A stretch of DNA of 64,000 nt from Fusarium oxysporum f. sp. lycopersici 4287 (taxonomy: Eukaryota > Ascomycota > Sordariomycetes > Hypocreales > Nectriaceae): NCBI RefSeq assembly GCF_000149955.1, contig NC_030994.1, forward strand, positions 2,472,366 through 2,536,365. The letters run 5' to 3'. This document shows, piece after piece, positions 33,980 to 45,461 of the stretch. Under the pieces are notes generated by a model. It had not been told where the DNA came from, did no database searches, and saw only the letters and a list, made by a program, of their open reading frames with translations. Made by a program: the position numbers and the translations under genes. The first letter of the stretch is position 1, and each line of letters opens with the position of its first letter.

Positions 33980-34452
33980 TGACTTGTTTTGGGGGCGCGG
34001 CGATTGGTATGGCTCTTTATGTTTACGAATTTATGACCAAAAGTATTATAACAGATTATAGGATAGAGATTGTGTAATTTCCTAATTTTAGTCAATTCTA
34101 GTATATATCTTCTAAACTCGTCATATAAGATAGTAAATTTTTCAAATATTTGTTCTTCAATTCACGTATGTTACTATATGAACTCTCATGTCACTGTTCA
34201 TGTCATCGTTGCAGAAGTCGAAGTTCTGATCGGGGACAGCAGTGATAAGATAAGCATGCGCATTTTTGTCGCATGTGAAATTATCCTGCCAGATACTCTC
34301 CACCCAACCCAAACACCACCGATCCTGGTCAACTGAAGCAACAATAAATAACCTCTCGCGACATCCCTAATTACTTCGAGGGACTTTTCTACGCGGCCTT
34401 CTTCAGATTGCGCACATCAGCATTATCACAACTCATCGCGACAAAACACACA
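33980..34452. other. Intergenic region after DLT1
   Basis: 473 bases, strongly A/T-rich at 34030-34180 (DLT1 3' end), then a C/A/T-rich leader of the next gene. No gene is seen. Confidence 0.55.
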
Positions 34453-35073
34453 ATGGCACCCGAACCTCCTCCACCTTTCCCAGTCGCAACAAACCGCGAT
34501 GCAATCGCAAACACACTTTCACTCCTCCTCGCCTCCAGGACATCCATCGGGAAATCTATGCCCCTTAGTCGTGATTTACCGCGCAAGCGACGCACTCTAC
34601 CAGACGACAACGATGACGATCTTACCCGTGGCGCACGACCAAACGAAGGATTAGGCTATGTTCCTGAGAAGAAAGACGTTCAGAAGTTTGCAAACTCAAA
34701 AGAGGAGAAGATGTTAAGGGGCAGATTGAACAAAGATGCCAAGGGCAATCTCAAGAAGAAGGTTGAGGAGAGTGAGAGTGAGGATGAAGCTGGACGAAGT
34801 GCGCTAGGGAAAAGAAAGAGGCCTCGGAAGGAGAAGGAGGTTGAACCGGAGCCGGAGTCTGAGAATCAGACTGCTCCTGTTACACCTGAGGATAAGGAGA
34901 AGAACGGAAACGGGGAAGAGGCCGAGGTGGGTGTGAATATGAAAGACGCTGCAACACAGGATGAACCTAGTTTGGGCGATGGGCAGACAGAAAAGAAGCG
35001 GAAGAAGAAGAACAAGAAAAAGAAGAAGCAAAAGACAGCAAATGCGGTGGCAGAGGTAGAGGCAGAGGCATAA
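34453..35073 (+). CDS. Small basic, probably nuclear protein, 206 aa
   Basis: I do not assign a function. It is a single exon beginning MAPEPPPPFPVATNRDAI. A conserved-looking block spans about residues 20-85: ANTLSLLLASRTSIGKSMPL, DLPRKRRTLPDDNDDDL, TRGARPNEGLGYVPEKK, and KEEKMLRGRLNKD. The rest is acidic/basic low complexity ending in an almost pure lysine run (EKKRKKKNKKKKKQK) and a short acidic tail. The block resembles an uncharacterised family of small ascomycete proteins, which I recall only loosely as DUF3245. The lysine clusters suggest a nucleolar or nuclear location (inference). The first ATG is used; the frame upstream opens with TTG only. It is convergent with the HSF-type gene over 529 bases. 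Confidence 0.75.
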   Translation: MAPEPPPPFPVATNRDAIANTLSLLLASRTSIGKSMPLSRDLPRKRRTLPDDNDDDLTRGARPNEGLGYVPEKKDVQKFANSKEEKMLRGRLNKDAKGNLKKKVEESESEDEAGRSALGKRKRPRKEKEVEPEPESENQTAPVTPEDKEKNGNGEEAEVGVNMKDAATQDEPSLGDGQTEKKRKKKNKKKKKQKTANAVAEVEAEA

Positions 35074-35602
35074 GAACATTTATATCAGTTTTACATCAAG
35101 ATACCCACCCAATAGACATAAACTTGACAACATCATATCGCAGAAAAGGAAGACCACAAGATCAAATTTAACTTGCTTAGAATAGTATTGTCTTCTGATG
35201 GTATATACATGCACCAACCATGCAACTCCTCCCAAGAATACAACTTCCATCTCTTAGGTGTGCCGAAATCTGCCCCCTTCCTTTCGGCGAGGACTAATGA
35301 TTTTCATGGGATTAAACAAAATGCCCGCCATGGTATCCTGCTATGCTTTGCGCTCGTAATGAAGAAAGCCTCCGTGACCGTATTCTAGCCAGCTATCCAA
35401 TGTCCTATACTCCAAATAGGCGTCTCTTCGCCATCAAAGTCCAAGTATGTTTATGGCCTAATGTAATGCCGATGAAGGGAAAGTAAGTATCCATGTACAG
35501 AGCCCGTGTATGCGTATGTACATATATATGATGTGTTGAAAGTTGGTCATCCATAGTTTGGGTTTCAATGTTCCACAGTAAAATCAGGGTTAAATGTGTG
35601 AT
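35074..35602. other. Convergent 3' intergenic region
   Basis: 529 bases holding the 3' ends of the 206-aa gene and the HSF-type gene, with no other feature seen. Confidence 0.55.
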
Positions 35603-37575
35603 TTACTGCATTCGCTTTCGCTTCCTGTCGTCGTCACCTCGGGGGTCCTCATCCTCGTCTGACCGCTCGGCAGTGTCACTGGGGTTGAGAATATGAGCCA
35701 TGCTCCCCCTGCGAGTAGGGGGAGCTGAGTGATCTTTCACGGCAAGGTTCTTGTTCTCACGGCCAGCAGATCCCCATGACCAACCACCAAAAGTGTCAGA
35801 GCCACTGCCAGCGCCATTTGCAAATGGAGGTGGAGGCGTTGTTGGGCGTGAGTGAGGGTGTGTTTGGGACGCAGCTTGCAACGAGTATGTTGAGAATGAG
35901 TCTCTGATCCGTTGGTCTTCTGGGGCTACACGGCTAGGCGAGGGGGGCCATGCTCCAGAGGGTGCGCCAGTGCTGAAGGGAGAGGGAGCTGGTTGCCAAC
36001 CATGGGCTCGAATGTCGGCTGCAGTGTGACGACGGGCCAGACTGCCGGGGCCAGGAACAGTCTCAACATTGGATAGAGGATGAGGAGCAGGAGGAGGCGG
36101 AGGCGGTCCTGTACGCAACGGGGACGACTGCGTAGTACTGCTTCCGCTGATGGATCCATATGGCCTGCGAGTGCTGCTAGATAGGTTGGAAGGAACTGGT
36201 GGTTTATAAAAGTTCTGGCCGCGTGCGGGGGGTACGCCTAGAGCAGGGCCTCGTCTCTGGTCGTCCTGGGCAAGCTGTCTGGGTGATACTGGGGCGTTCT
36301 CGACATTCGCAAAATACTGTTGTCGGCCAGTATAAGGTGCCTCCTGCGGTGGTTCGTCGAGTGTCCGAAGTACTTCAGCCTGCCTTTGCATTTCGCCTTG
36401 TAGAGTAATGACTAAAGTCAACGTTAGCTATCGTTCGCGCTTTCGTATAGTAATACACACCTTCACGAGAGAGAGGACTCTCAGCCGGAACAAGAGACAG
36501 CATAGTTCTTGAAAGCTCCTGATTGAAGTGAAGAAGTCGATTCACAGTGTCCATTGCGGCTTGACTCTTGACATGCATATAATGAGCTGCCTCTTCGCTC
36601 CTCTGCAGGCGATTGCTCAAGTCGAAGAGCGTATGCTCAATATTGAGTAGTCGAGCATCAGCGCTGTCTGGCGGGATAGGTACGGGCTCGGCTGGAGTGC
36701 CTGGCTGGGATGCTGCAGGTTTGGTATAGTTGCTCTCGCGGTGCACCAAAGCATGTCGACTGGCTCGGCGCTTGATCTCACGTAGACCTACTAGGTCGCC
36801 ACGCTTGAAGTTGCCGTTGCCATGCTTGAATTCCCAGAGCGTTGTATCAGGGTTTCCAGTGTGAAAAACATCGCGTTCTTTGCGCAAGTTAGCCAATGCG
36901 ATTACTCGCAAGTCGTGCATGCTCTAGTACTCACCCTTGTGAAAACCGTACATGTTCAGCTGTCTCACGAATGATGAGATATTGGTATGTTTGAAATATT
37001 GGCTAGAAGGCATTAGTCGAGTGCAAAGTAGCCAGCTTAGGGATGTGTTAGACGCACGAGAGAACTTTTGAAAAGTCGGCCGAGGGCGACATGACGAAGC
37101 TTTCAGCGCTCGCAGACCATGAAATCAAGTGTTGGATGTTGGGATCTTCCAGCATGCTGTCGCTATGTTAGCAAGCTATCGTGAAAAGCTTGGCGGCGCG
37201 GTCTCACTTGTAGAGCTTATGAATGAAGGCCGTCTGTACGATTTTAGGCTGGTGTACAGCAGCAGCAGCCGGCGGGGGAGCAGGCATGCTATTGGAATTA
37301 TTGGCATTATTGTTTGCGACATTGTTGGAATCGGGAGCGGGAGAGTTCTTGGGTCGATCGTTGGATTTGCCGTTGGCATCGGAATCGGAGTTGTTGTTGC
37401 CAGTAGAAGATGGCGCAGGTGATGTGATCTCCATGGGATCGCCGTTGCTTGGAGGAGACATCTTGATCGTGGGAGTTGGTATAGGAATAATGCGAGCACC
37501 CATTGACTCGCTATGGGGAATTGGATTCGAATGTGGGAAGGTCTCAGTCCTGACGGCCATGTGCGCTGTAGCCAT
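35603..37575 (-). CDS. HSF-type transcription factor, SFL1-like, 586 aa
   Basis: Nuclear DNA-binding regulator with a heat-shock-factor winged helix, closest in my reading to yeast Sfl1 (repressor of flocculation and filamentation genes). Five exons: 37208-37575, 37058-37156, 36935-37002, 36461-36877 and 35603-36411. The HSF domain spans about residues 112-235. It shows AFIHKLYNMLEDPNIQHLIS, then KVLSQYFKHTNISSFVRQLN and MYGFHKERDVFHTG across three short introns, and LWEFKHGNGNFKRGDL. A heptad-like coiled region (ADARLLNIEHTLFDLSNRLQ) follows near 270-300, as in HSFs. The N-terminus is Asn/Ser/Pro-rich and the C-terminal 270 residues are Pro/Ser/Gly-rich. The tail ends DDRKRKRMQ. The gene is preceded by a very long gene-free region with a CT-rich leader on its strand. 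Confidence 0.88.
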
Positions 37576-40500
37576 GATGATTAGTCGACAAGAAGGGTCA
37601 TGTATATACAGACGAGCCGGGATCAGGGTCGACAGTGCTTGCTATCTCTTGAAGAAACAGAAGATGCAAGGAGAAGCGAACGACAAGCGAGGACGGAAGG
37701 AAACGGGGTGGTTAAAGGATGGAGTACATAAGGTAGATGTAGGCAAGGAAAGTAAAGTAGGTAGGAGGGTGAACACAAGGCCGGCCGATGGGGGTGTGAA
37801 GAAATGAGGGTGTGTAGCGGCTGAACTTTGAGACGACAACGCAGGAAAGGAAAAGAGTAAGGTGAGGTGAGGTAAGGTAAAGCTTTGTAAAGGGAAGACA
37901 GAGACGGTATCGCGGATGCGAGACTGTGGATCACAAGCCGAGAGACAACGGGGGAGGAGGCGATGGAGAGTGGTAGCGGAGTCGGGATCGGAGCCGGTCT
38001 TTAAAGAGATATGTATGTACCATACTGTGCATGAGACAGGCACTTGCGACGTGATGCGATACAATGCGATCAATGGGCGCGGAATGGACTGTGCAGAGTG
38101 AAGTCTTTAAAAAGCTTACCTCATTCTCAGGGCGCAGAAACGAGTCAGTAGGTTGATGTCGCGCAGCGCAGCTCAACTCAGCTCAAGTCTGTTCAAGCGC
38201 TTCCCGGCGTTGGTAGGCGAAATGCGCAGTGTCGCCTCGCTTGGAAAAGAGAAAGGTGACAGGAGAAGACTGGCTGGCGAACGAACGACAGAATGGGATG
38301 TGGTAATAGCCCAGACAAGAACGGCGATTTGCAGCTGGGCCCGCCAGGTTCTTCTTGGTCGTTGGTTGAATTAGACTGGCCAAGACCACAAGCTCTCAAA
38401 CCCCAAGCCAAGTGCTTTAGGGAGGTCGGTCACTAAGGTTAGTGTTGGTTTTAGGTGACACCCTGGTTAGGATAGTTGCTGCTGATCACGCCTCTGCATA
38501 GGGGGCCTTTTCAGGGCTCACGTCCACCTTCTAGAGTGGNNNNNNNNNNNNNNNNNNNNNNNNNNNNNNNNNNNNNNNNNNNNNNNNNNNNNNNNNNNNN
38601 NNNNNNNNNNNNNNNNNNNNNNNNNNNNNNNNNNNNNNNNNNNNNNNNNNNNNNNNNNNNNNNNNNNNNNNNNNNNNNNNNNNNNNNNNNNNNNNNNNNN
38701 NNNNNNNNNNNNNNNNNNNNNNNNNNNNNNNNNNNNNNNNNNNNNNNNNNNNNNNNNNNNNNNNNNNNNNNNNNNNNNNNNNNNNNNNNNNNNNNNNNNN
38801 NNNNNNNNNNNNNNNNNNNNNNNNNNNNNNNNNNNNNNNNNNNNNNNNNNNNNNNNNNNNNNNNNNNNNNNNNNNNNNNNNNNNNNNNNNNNNNNNNNNN
38901 NNNNNNNNNNNNNNNNNNNNNNNNNNNNNNNNNNNNNNNNNNNNNNNNNNNNNNNNNNNNGCGGTCGAAGTAGGTAAAGGGCTGAGCGCCAGAAACAGCT
39001 TCTGTGCACTGTGAAGAACAGACGGGAATGTCCCTGCTGATAGGTAGTGAAAGTGGTTGCACGAGAGGTAGGGAGCAAAGACGCTCTAGCTAAACCCGAG
39101 TCAATGGTTACGTGTAAGGATAGGAAAGTTGCAAGGTACTGTTGATAGAAGGTCTCGAAAAAGACAGAAAGAAAGACAGGAGGAGAGGAGAGAAAGAAGC
39201 CCGGCAAGCTGCTGGCAGGACTGATTTCTTTTTCTGGAACTGCAAGGAATCCGATACGATCAATATCAACTGGATCCATGCGCCGGGGTTGGAAATTTGG
39301 GGGCATAGCTAGCAAGGAGTCCATGGAGATAGAATGGGGATGGGGATGACACTCATGGCTACCTACGGAGGAGAGCAGGCTAGCCCAGCTGAGATACAAT
39401 CGAAAGCAATGAGTTGAGTCTCCAAGAGAAGCCCACCCACACCAACTCCAGCCTCTTGCCTTCTGGGCACCCCCTCACCCGCATGAGCGTGCATCGATTG
39501 TTGCACCCTTTCCTTCAGACCCTTATACTCACTCCAGATGTCCCACGCCCAGGAACGGACTTTGTAAAGTTCGGCAGCTTGTTTTCTAATGCTATCACCG
39601 TTTGGAACAAATTTTAACTGCAGTGACAAGCTGAAAGACAGACGTCTCACTTCTGCCAAATGCAGCCATCCGTGGTTCTGGATCACTGCCCAAAGTAATG
39701 GCATAATTCATCATGGCCCCATCATTGGAATGAAGTTCCAGCGCCCAGGCTGAGGGAACTCATCAATCGTCTCGGTGCAACAACCAAGACTTTGACATGT
39801 CTAGTAGATGGAACAATGGTAGAAGCCGGTATAGCGCCGCCAAGATCAGCACCCGCTTGCACAGTCCCCGAAATCTAGTGGCGGCTTCAGCGACAGATCT
39901 GGGATAAAGAACCCGTCAGAGAAAGTTGCTTCAAACGGTACCAGAAATGGTAAGAAAAAGCTTACATGAAGAAGGACCCGGAACATTCAACATCCTTTCC
40001 ACGACGCCATGCCGCTTCTCTCATACATGGTGTGGCAGCCTGGCGTCTGGAAACGCCGGGAGGCAAAGTGCGATGTGTGGCGCCCAGCCTCGATGACCCG
40101 AAGAGGGTGTCTCAAGGGGCATCGACAATACCAGAAAAGAAAGAAAGAGAAAATTCAGGTATGTTGCAGCAGTCAATAATGGCCTAGACCATTTTTTCTG
40201 TATCGGTAGATGCACCAGTGGATGCAGTGAGTGTGCGTGTGGAAATGTTGAAGAAGATTATAAGGCGTGGCTCGTGACTGGGTACTATATTGATCGTCCC
40301 CATCAAAAGCTCAAAAGGTTTACCTTTGTCTGTGCCTGAATCCGAGAGCCTCGTGGTCAAAAACCATAGAAAAAGCCTCAACGTTGCTGCATATGATGGG
40401 TCTCTGAGGGTCGATCATTTAGTCGGAAGCAAAGCCGCGTTGCGAAATCGGAAAGGTGGTGCATGATCGTTGCCCATGTCATAAGAAGCAATAGCTCTGA

Positions 40501-43500
40501 TGGTTTCTGACAATGAACCAATACCAACATGTGGAAGACATCAATCGTCATTGGACATACAGAATACTCTTCTCTGGGTGTAATGAACCGCTAGTCTTCA
40601 TCATAATCCGTAATTACGGGATACAAGAAGCAGTAAGGAGTATCATCATCTCAGGTCAATCTTTGCTCGGACCCTCTGCTAGTTCTTAAGCATGGCAGGG
40701 TTCCGCATGTGGTACCACGGTGAGGGTGATGTTGCAGCCCTTGATAGAAGTCCTCTCCAGGATCGTGAGATAGTGCATCGAAGAGACGAGATGGCGGGCG
40801 GGTTCTAGCAGTGAACCGGTTGGGTAAATGGGGAATGGATCTGAATCAACATGGACGGCCCGGATGACCCTGGCTCAACAAGTCTCCCTGGTGGTCGACC
40901 CTTGTCCAGCTGGGTACAGTTTCCGCAAATGGTAACCGAAGAGTTTATGTTGGTGATTGAACGAATGAAAGGGGTTCTAACAATTGTGCATGTTGTATTA
41001 GAGCCTCTCTGATGAATAGCCTCTACGAATGAATATCTTGGTGGTGTGCTTTGATTCGACTTTGACTTTGACCTTAATGCAGGCACAGACAGATGCTGTT
41101 AGATGTGGTCACATCTTCATTCGACATTACTATTATGCTCCTTCCCTTTCGTCGGGCTATGTGAGGTTCTTTTGTTCCTCTTGGCTTTATCATTGGAAGG
41201 TGCTAAACACTGGCTTCACTGAAAGTCCTTAAAGCAGTCTCTGATTTCCTAGCTGGGCAGGAGACAGGTGCACTTTCTCTCCCAAAGTTCCCCAACCTAT
41301 CAGATGCAAGACCTCTGTGTGCTCCGTGCTTTCCTGCCCGTGGTCCGGCTTCTCCTCCGTGGCCCGTCGCCCGTGTGGCCGTGCCCCGTGCTTCCTTCCC
41401 GTTCTAAGGTACTTGGTTGCTTCTTAACGCTAATATCAACTCAACCTTCATGTCCATTCAAAGACGAGAGCGTGAGCTTACATCTCCACTTCCACTCCTC
41501 ATCCGCAATGAAACATGCAAAGTTTACGAAGATACCAGTTCAGCATCCAATCTCCTATATTCGACCCGACTCTTTAAGGTGAGGCGTTCAGGACTGATTC
41601 AAGCCCACAGAGTCAGAAATTACCTAGAGAAACTAACCCTGCAGACAGCTTGTCGAAGTTATGACGATCCGCGAGCCACTTCAACTGTGATCAGGGGCCT
41701 TAGCTCTTTCCGCTAGTCGAACCTTGGCGATGGCGTCTGTTGGTCTCAGCAACCAAATCCATGGCTGCATCTCGGACAACTTCCCCTAGCTAATATCCAG
41801 GCCAGGACCAGACGAAAAAACACAAGCCAGGGGATCAAAGCGGGATCCAAAAAGCAAACTACCACGTTCTCTGTCAACGGCCAACAGAGACCGACCGTTG
41901 CCCACAGCGTCAGGAACCTGGAACCTTGTCGTTTGACGGGTTCTAAGCTTGATTCTAAAACGGGCATTCAAAATTTCTTCGCATGTTCTCTCGAGGTTCC
42001 TTGAGTGTTCTCAGAATGACGCCTGATAACTGGATTTTAATCCTCTCTTCTTGGAATAGGCTCACCAACGTTCCACAACTTGCTAAGCATGGGCAAACAC
42101 CAGCAACACTCTAAGCACATCGCAATCGTTTATACCGTGTTCTAGATCATCCCGATTCAATCAGTTTCTCGTGTAACAGCTCCACAGATCCAACAGGTTG
42201 GCATTTAAGTTTGTTGTCTGATGGGGCACATGGGTCTTTGCGAATATCATCGACCGGCTTTTGAACAAATGCCGTCAATGCATCAGCTTTCCCCGCAATA
42301 GGTATGTAGCATCATCAACGGTTGAACATAACCGAGCTGGCGGTTTGCGAGATGATGATGACTCGTTCCCATTCAATACTTACTATAGTATGCTGTTCAG
42401 TCCCGAAAACATTCCCGCCTCAGGCCCATGATCTCTAGCTCCGGTGATAGCGAGAGCCAGTGACAACCACGGAATGAAGAATTTTCAGCTTCAAAGCGAA
42501 ACCGAATCTGTGAACTCCAACTCCGGCTGATGTCTTGATTATAGGGGACCAAATATTCTGTGTTTACCAGTACAGGTCAAGCTTTGATAGGCTGTTTATC
42601 CCCGTTTCGTGTACGAATGTCATTTGTCTCCGACCGAGTTGAATTTGATCGACAGCATTTTGACCTTATTTCCAAAGGTTAACAATCTACAGGGTTCACT
42701 GCAGGCAGCTATTGAGTTAAAAGTCACAGGCTCTTGACTCATGTAAACTGTACACGCCCCCGACTTTACAATATGTTCTGATATCAGCAACCAATCAATG
42801 CCAGTACGGCTCTCAACCTCGTGCATCTGCTTCAATGTTGAGCTTCATGACATTAGCAACTTTGAAGAACCAACAACTCAACAACGTCACCCTGTCCATT
42901 TTCAAATTTTCAATAATACAGATTTTGGATAATCGTGGGAGCGTTCCACAACAGGCCCGGCGTAACTTAGGTAAGGTGTACCAAATGGCAACACCACTGC
43001 ATTCAAGGCCTCCATCTCAAAGCCACAAGCCCCCACGGCGAGCAAACCACGGCTCGAACCTGACTTCAGACAATTTAAGATTTGACGCCGGTTCGCCACC
43101 AGCTTCAGCCAGTGAACCCAAAAACTCACCACAGACCACCATCCCGAAAAGAGTGGGATGCCAAGCCTCGGACCGATGAATTGGGTCCTTTTAACAGCAT
43201 TTTTAGAATGCATGTCCCCTGTGTCAGAGGAGGAGCTCATAAGGCTTCTACTGCAAGGAGTTGTCATAGGGCCGACTTCAACTGCAACCCGATAATGTTC
43301 GGTCTCTCATGATCTGTTCAGGCAGAGCTCGGAACCGACAGACTATGTACGTAGTACAGTACTGTAATTACCCAGTTGGAGGATCGAAATGCAGTTCTAG
43401 CATTTTACCTTGATAGATATTGGGGCACAGGAACTACGCGGGCCACTTGCACTGAATCTTCTGTCAGTTGCTCTCACAATAGCATATATTGCTATTTGAT

Positions 43501-45461
43501 GAGACATATTGAACTAATGAGAATGCAGGATCTTCAACATAACCTTGCCCCCATACTACGTGGTTCTCGTCCGTAGAACAGTTTGTCCTTCTGTCGGACT
43601 GTGCTCATCATCTCTGTGATACTTGATGCGTCTCAGGCCCAGTACAAAAAGCAAAGCGTCTATCACTTCCCCAGTTTGCACGACCAGATCGTCCCGTCCC
43701 CTGATGCAAGATCCCAGCATATCGAGCTACAATCTATGATGACTGACTAGTGGCATCTAGCCTGGCATTCGCGATTCAGGACACGGTTAACGTTTTCCCA
43801 GATTACGCATGAAATCACGACTGCTTATATTGTAATATACTTTCCTCGACTCTTCTCATCGGGTGTTGGACATGGCTATGGCGCTCTGTCCGAAACGGGA
43901 TGATAATAAAAGGGGAACGGGCTGAAACAGGGATGCATTTCGGCTCATGTTCAAAACCCGAGGACATGGATGACAGGGCAGCGCACGTCACTCCCTAGTG
44001 TTGGAAATGCTGTAGTACCAACTTGAAGTTGGTCGTGTTATGCACGACAGAAACCGCATGAGCGCTAACAGGTTCTGTGGTTATCGAAATGTTCGAGAAC
44101 GCTCCAAGGGACCTCATCGGTTCTTCCGATGGCAGGTTTTATGGCACTTCATATTCGCCGCGTACCTGAGCCACTCCGCTTTCACTACAAACTTGTGCTG
44201 ATATGGGCCGTATTCCGAAATCTGACCCTGTCTGTCGGTATTAACTCGACCTTTTGGGATGGGCGCCTCCGGCCGAAAAATCTTTGCTTGCCATCTCCGA
44301 CCTTTGGGCCGTTTCTCAGAATTTGTTCAGGGAATGAACATGTTTTCGACTCACATGCTAGTAAAAAGCTAGCTTTGCTGGGTCTTCGGCAGTTGATTTT
44401 GCCGCATTGCCTTGTTCATCAAAAATCAAGACACTATCGTTTGACACTGAACCCGTGCACACTAATGATGTTACTCTATCCATGACGCCTTGCCAACAGA
44501 AAAATCTCTGTTCACGATTTATTCCTTCTTTTGGAATTCCTTCTCTTTCGGCCGGACCGATGCGAAGCCACACCTAGCATACGTTGCGTGTACTGTATCT
44601 CCGACAGTTCAACGTTGCTTGCTGACGGGAGAAAAAAAAATAGTCAAAACTTTCAGGGTATCATGATCGCCATCGACTCCTGCGGGTACAACATCCGTCG
44701 CATTTCCACAAGGGAAGAGCAAAATTTTGATATGCTTAGAAATACTCGACATGGTACATCCATGTATTGACAACAACTGTCAGCCCCTGAGTATTAACTC
44801 CTTTTGGGCACAGAATCAGTTGACTATTTCGTAAGTATTTTGAGACACTACCCAGATGTGAATACAAGTTATAGAGATACATAGTTGTTGGAGGAAGCTC
44901 GGTCAGTGGCAATGTCGAAGCACTTAGTAGTTCTAGTTTCCGTATATATCGAAGCTATCATGACTCGTCATAGTTTCAATGGGTGTGAGAAATAGGTTGT
45001 CCCCGGGGAGCAAGAGAACTTCTGACGTTAAGCTAACTGGTCTAAATGCCTATCAAGATATACTAAACTTACCTAAGTCTTCTCATCACTTAGGATAGAG
45101 GTCCCAAGTTTTCTTGCCTCCCCTAGGTTATGTAGACATATCAGCTGTGTCCGGAATCTGAGTCGGCAACAATTTTTATTAGCAGTGCAGTGTCTTTTCG
45201 AGACATCGAATATCGTGATGAGTCTGCTTCCTAACAGTTGTGATGGAAGGGACAGGAGGCCACCACTCACTTCATATCAAAACCGTGATTTCCATAGCGA
45301 TAGCATCGACAGAGCTTGAAATGAAGAGACAATTGGTCTTCCTTTATACATGATATTCATTATCTGTCATATTCGAACCCGAACGACAAGATCCTATGCT
45401 CCTCCAATGCCATACATAATCCAAATCCACATCAAGACATCATCCAGAGTCACCCTTGATA
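37576..45461. other. About 7.9-kb gene desert upstream of the HSF-type gene
   Basis: I find no frame with family motifs or plausible introns on either strand. Segments at about 37660-37880, 39150-39220 and 40125-40155 are purine-rich on the + strand, so CT-rich in the direction of the HSF-type gene. They resemble its 5' leader and promoter. The region also contains short repeats of GGTGA/GGTAA type at 37859-37881 and the first assembly gap. The remainder, 40400-45400, is unstructured to my eye; a small or non-coding gene cannot be excluded. Confidence 0.55.
38540..38960. other. Assembly gap (421 N)
   Basis: Unsequenced bases inside the desert. Frames drawn across it have no meaning. Confidence 1.

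Noticed and set aside
38476..39399. Long frames crossing the 421-base gap
   Set aside because: Most of each frame is N, so openness means nothing; the flanks show no motif.
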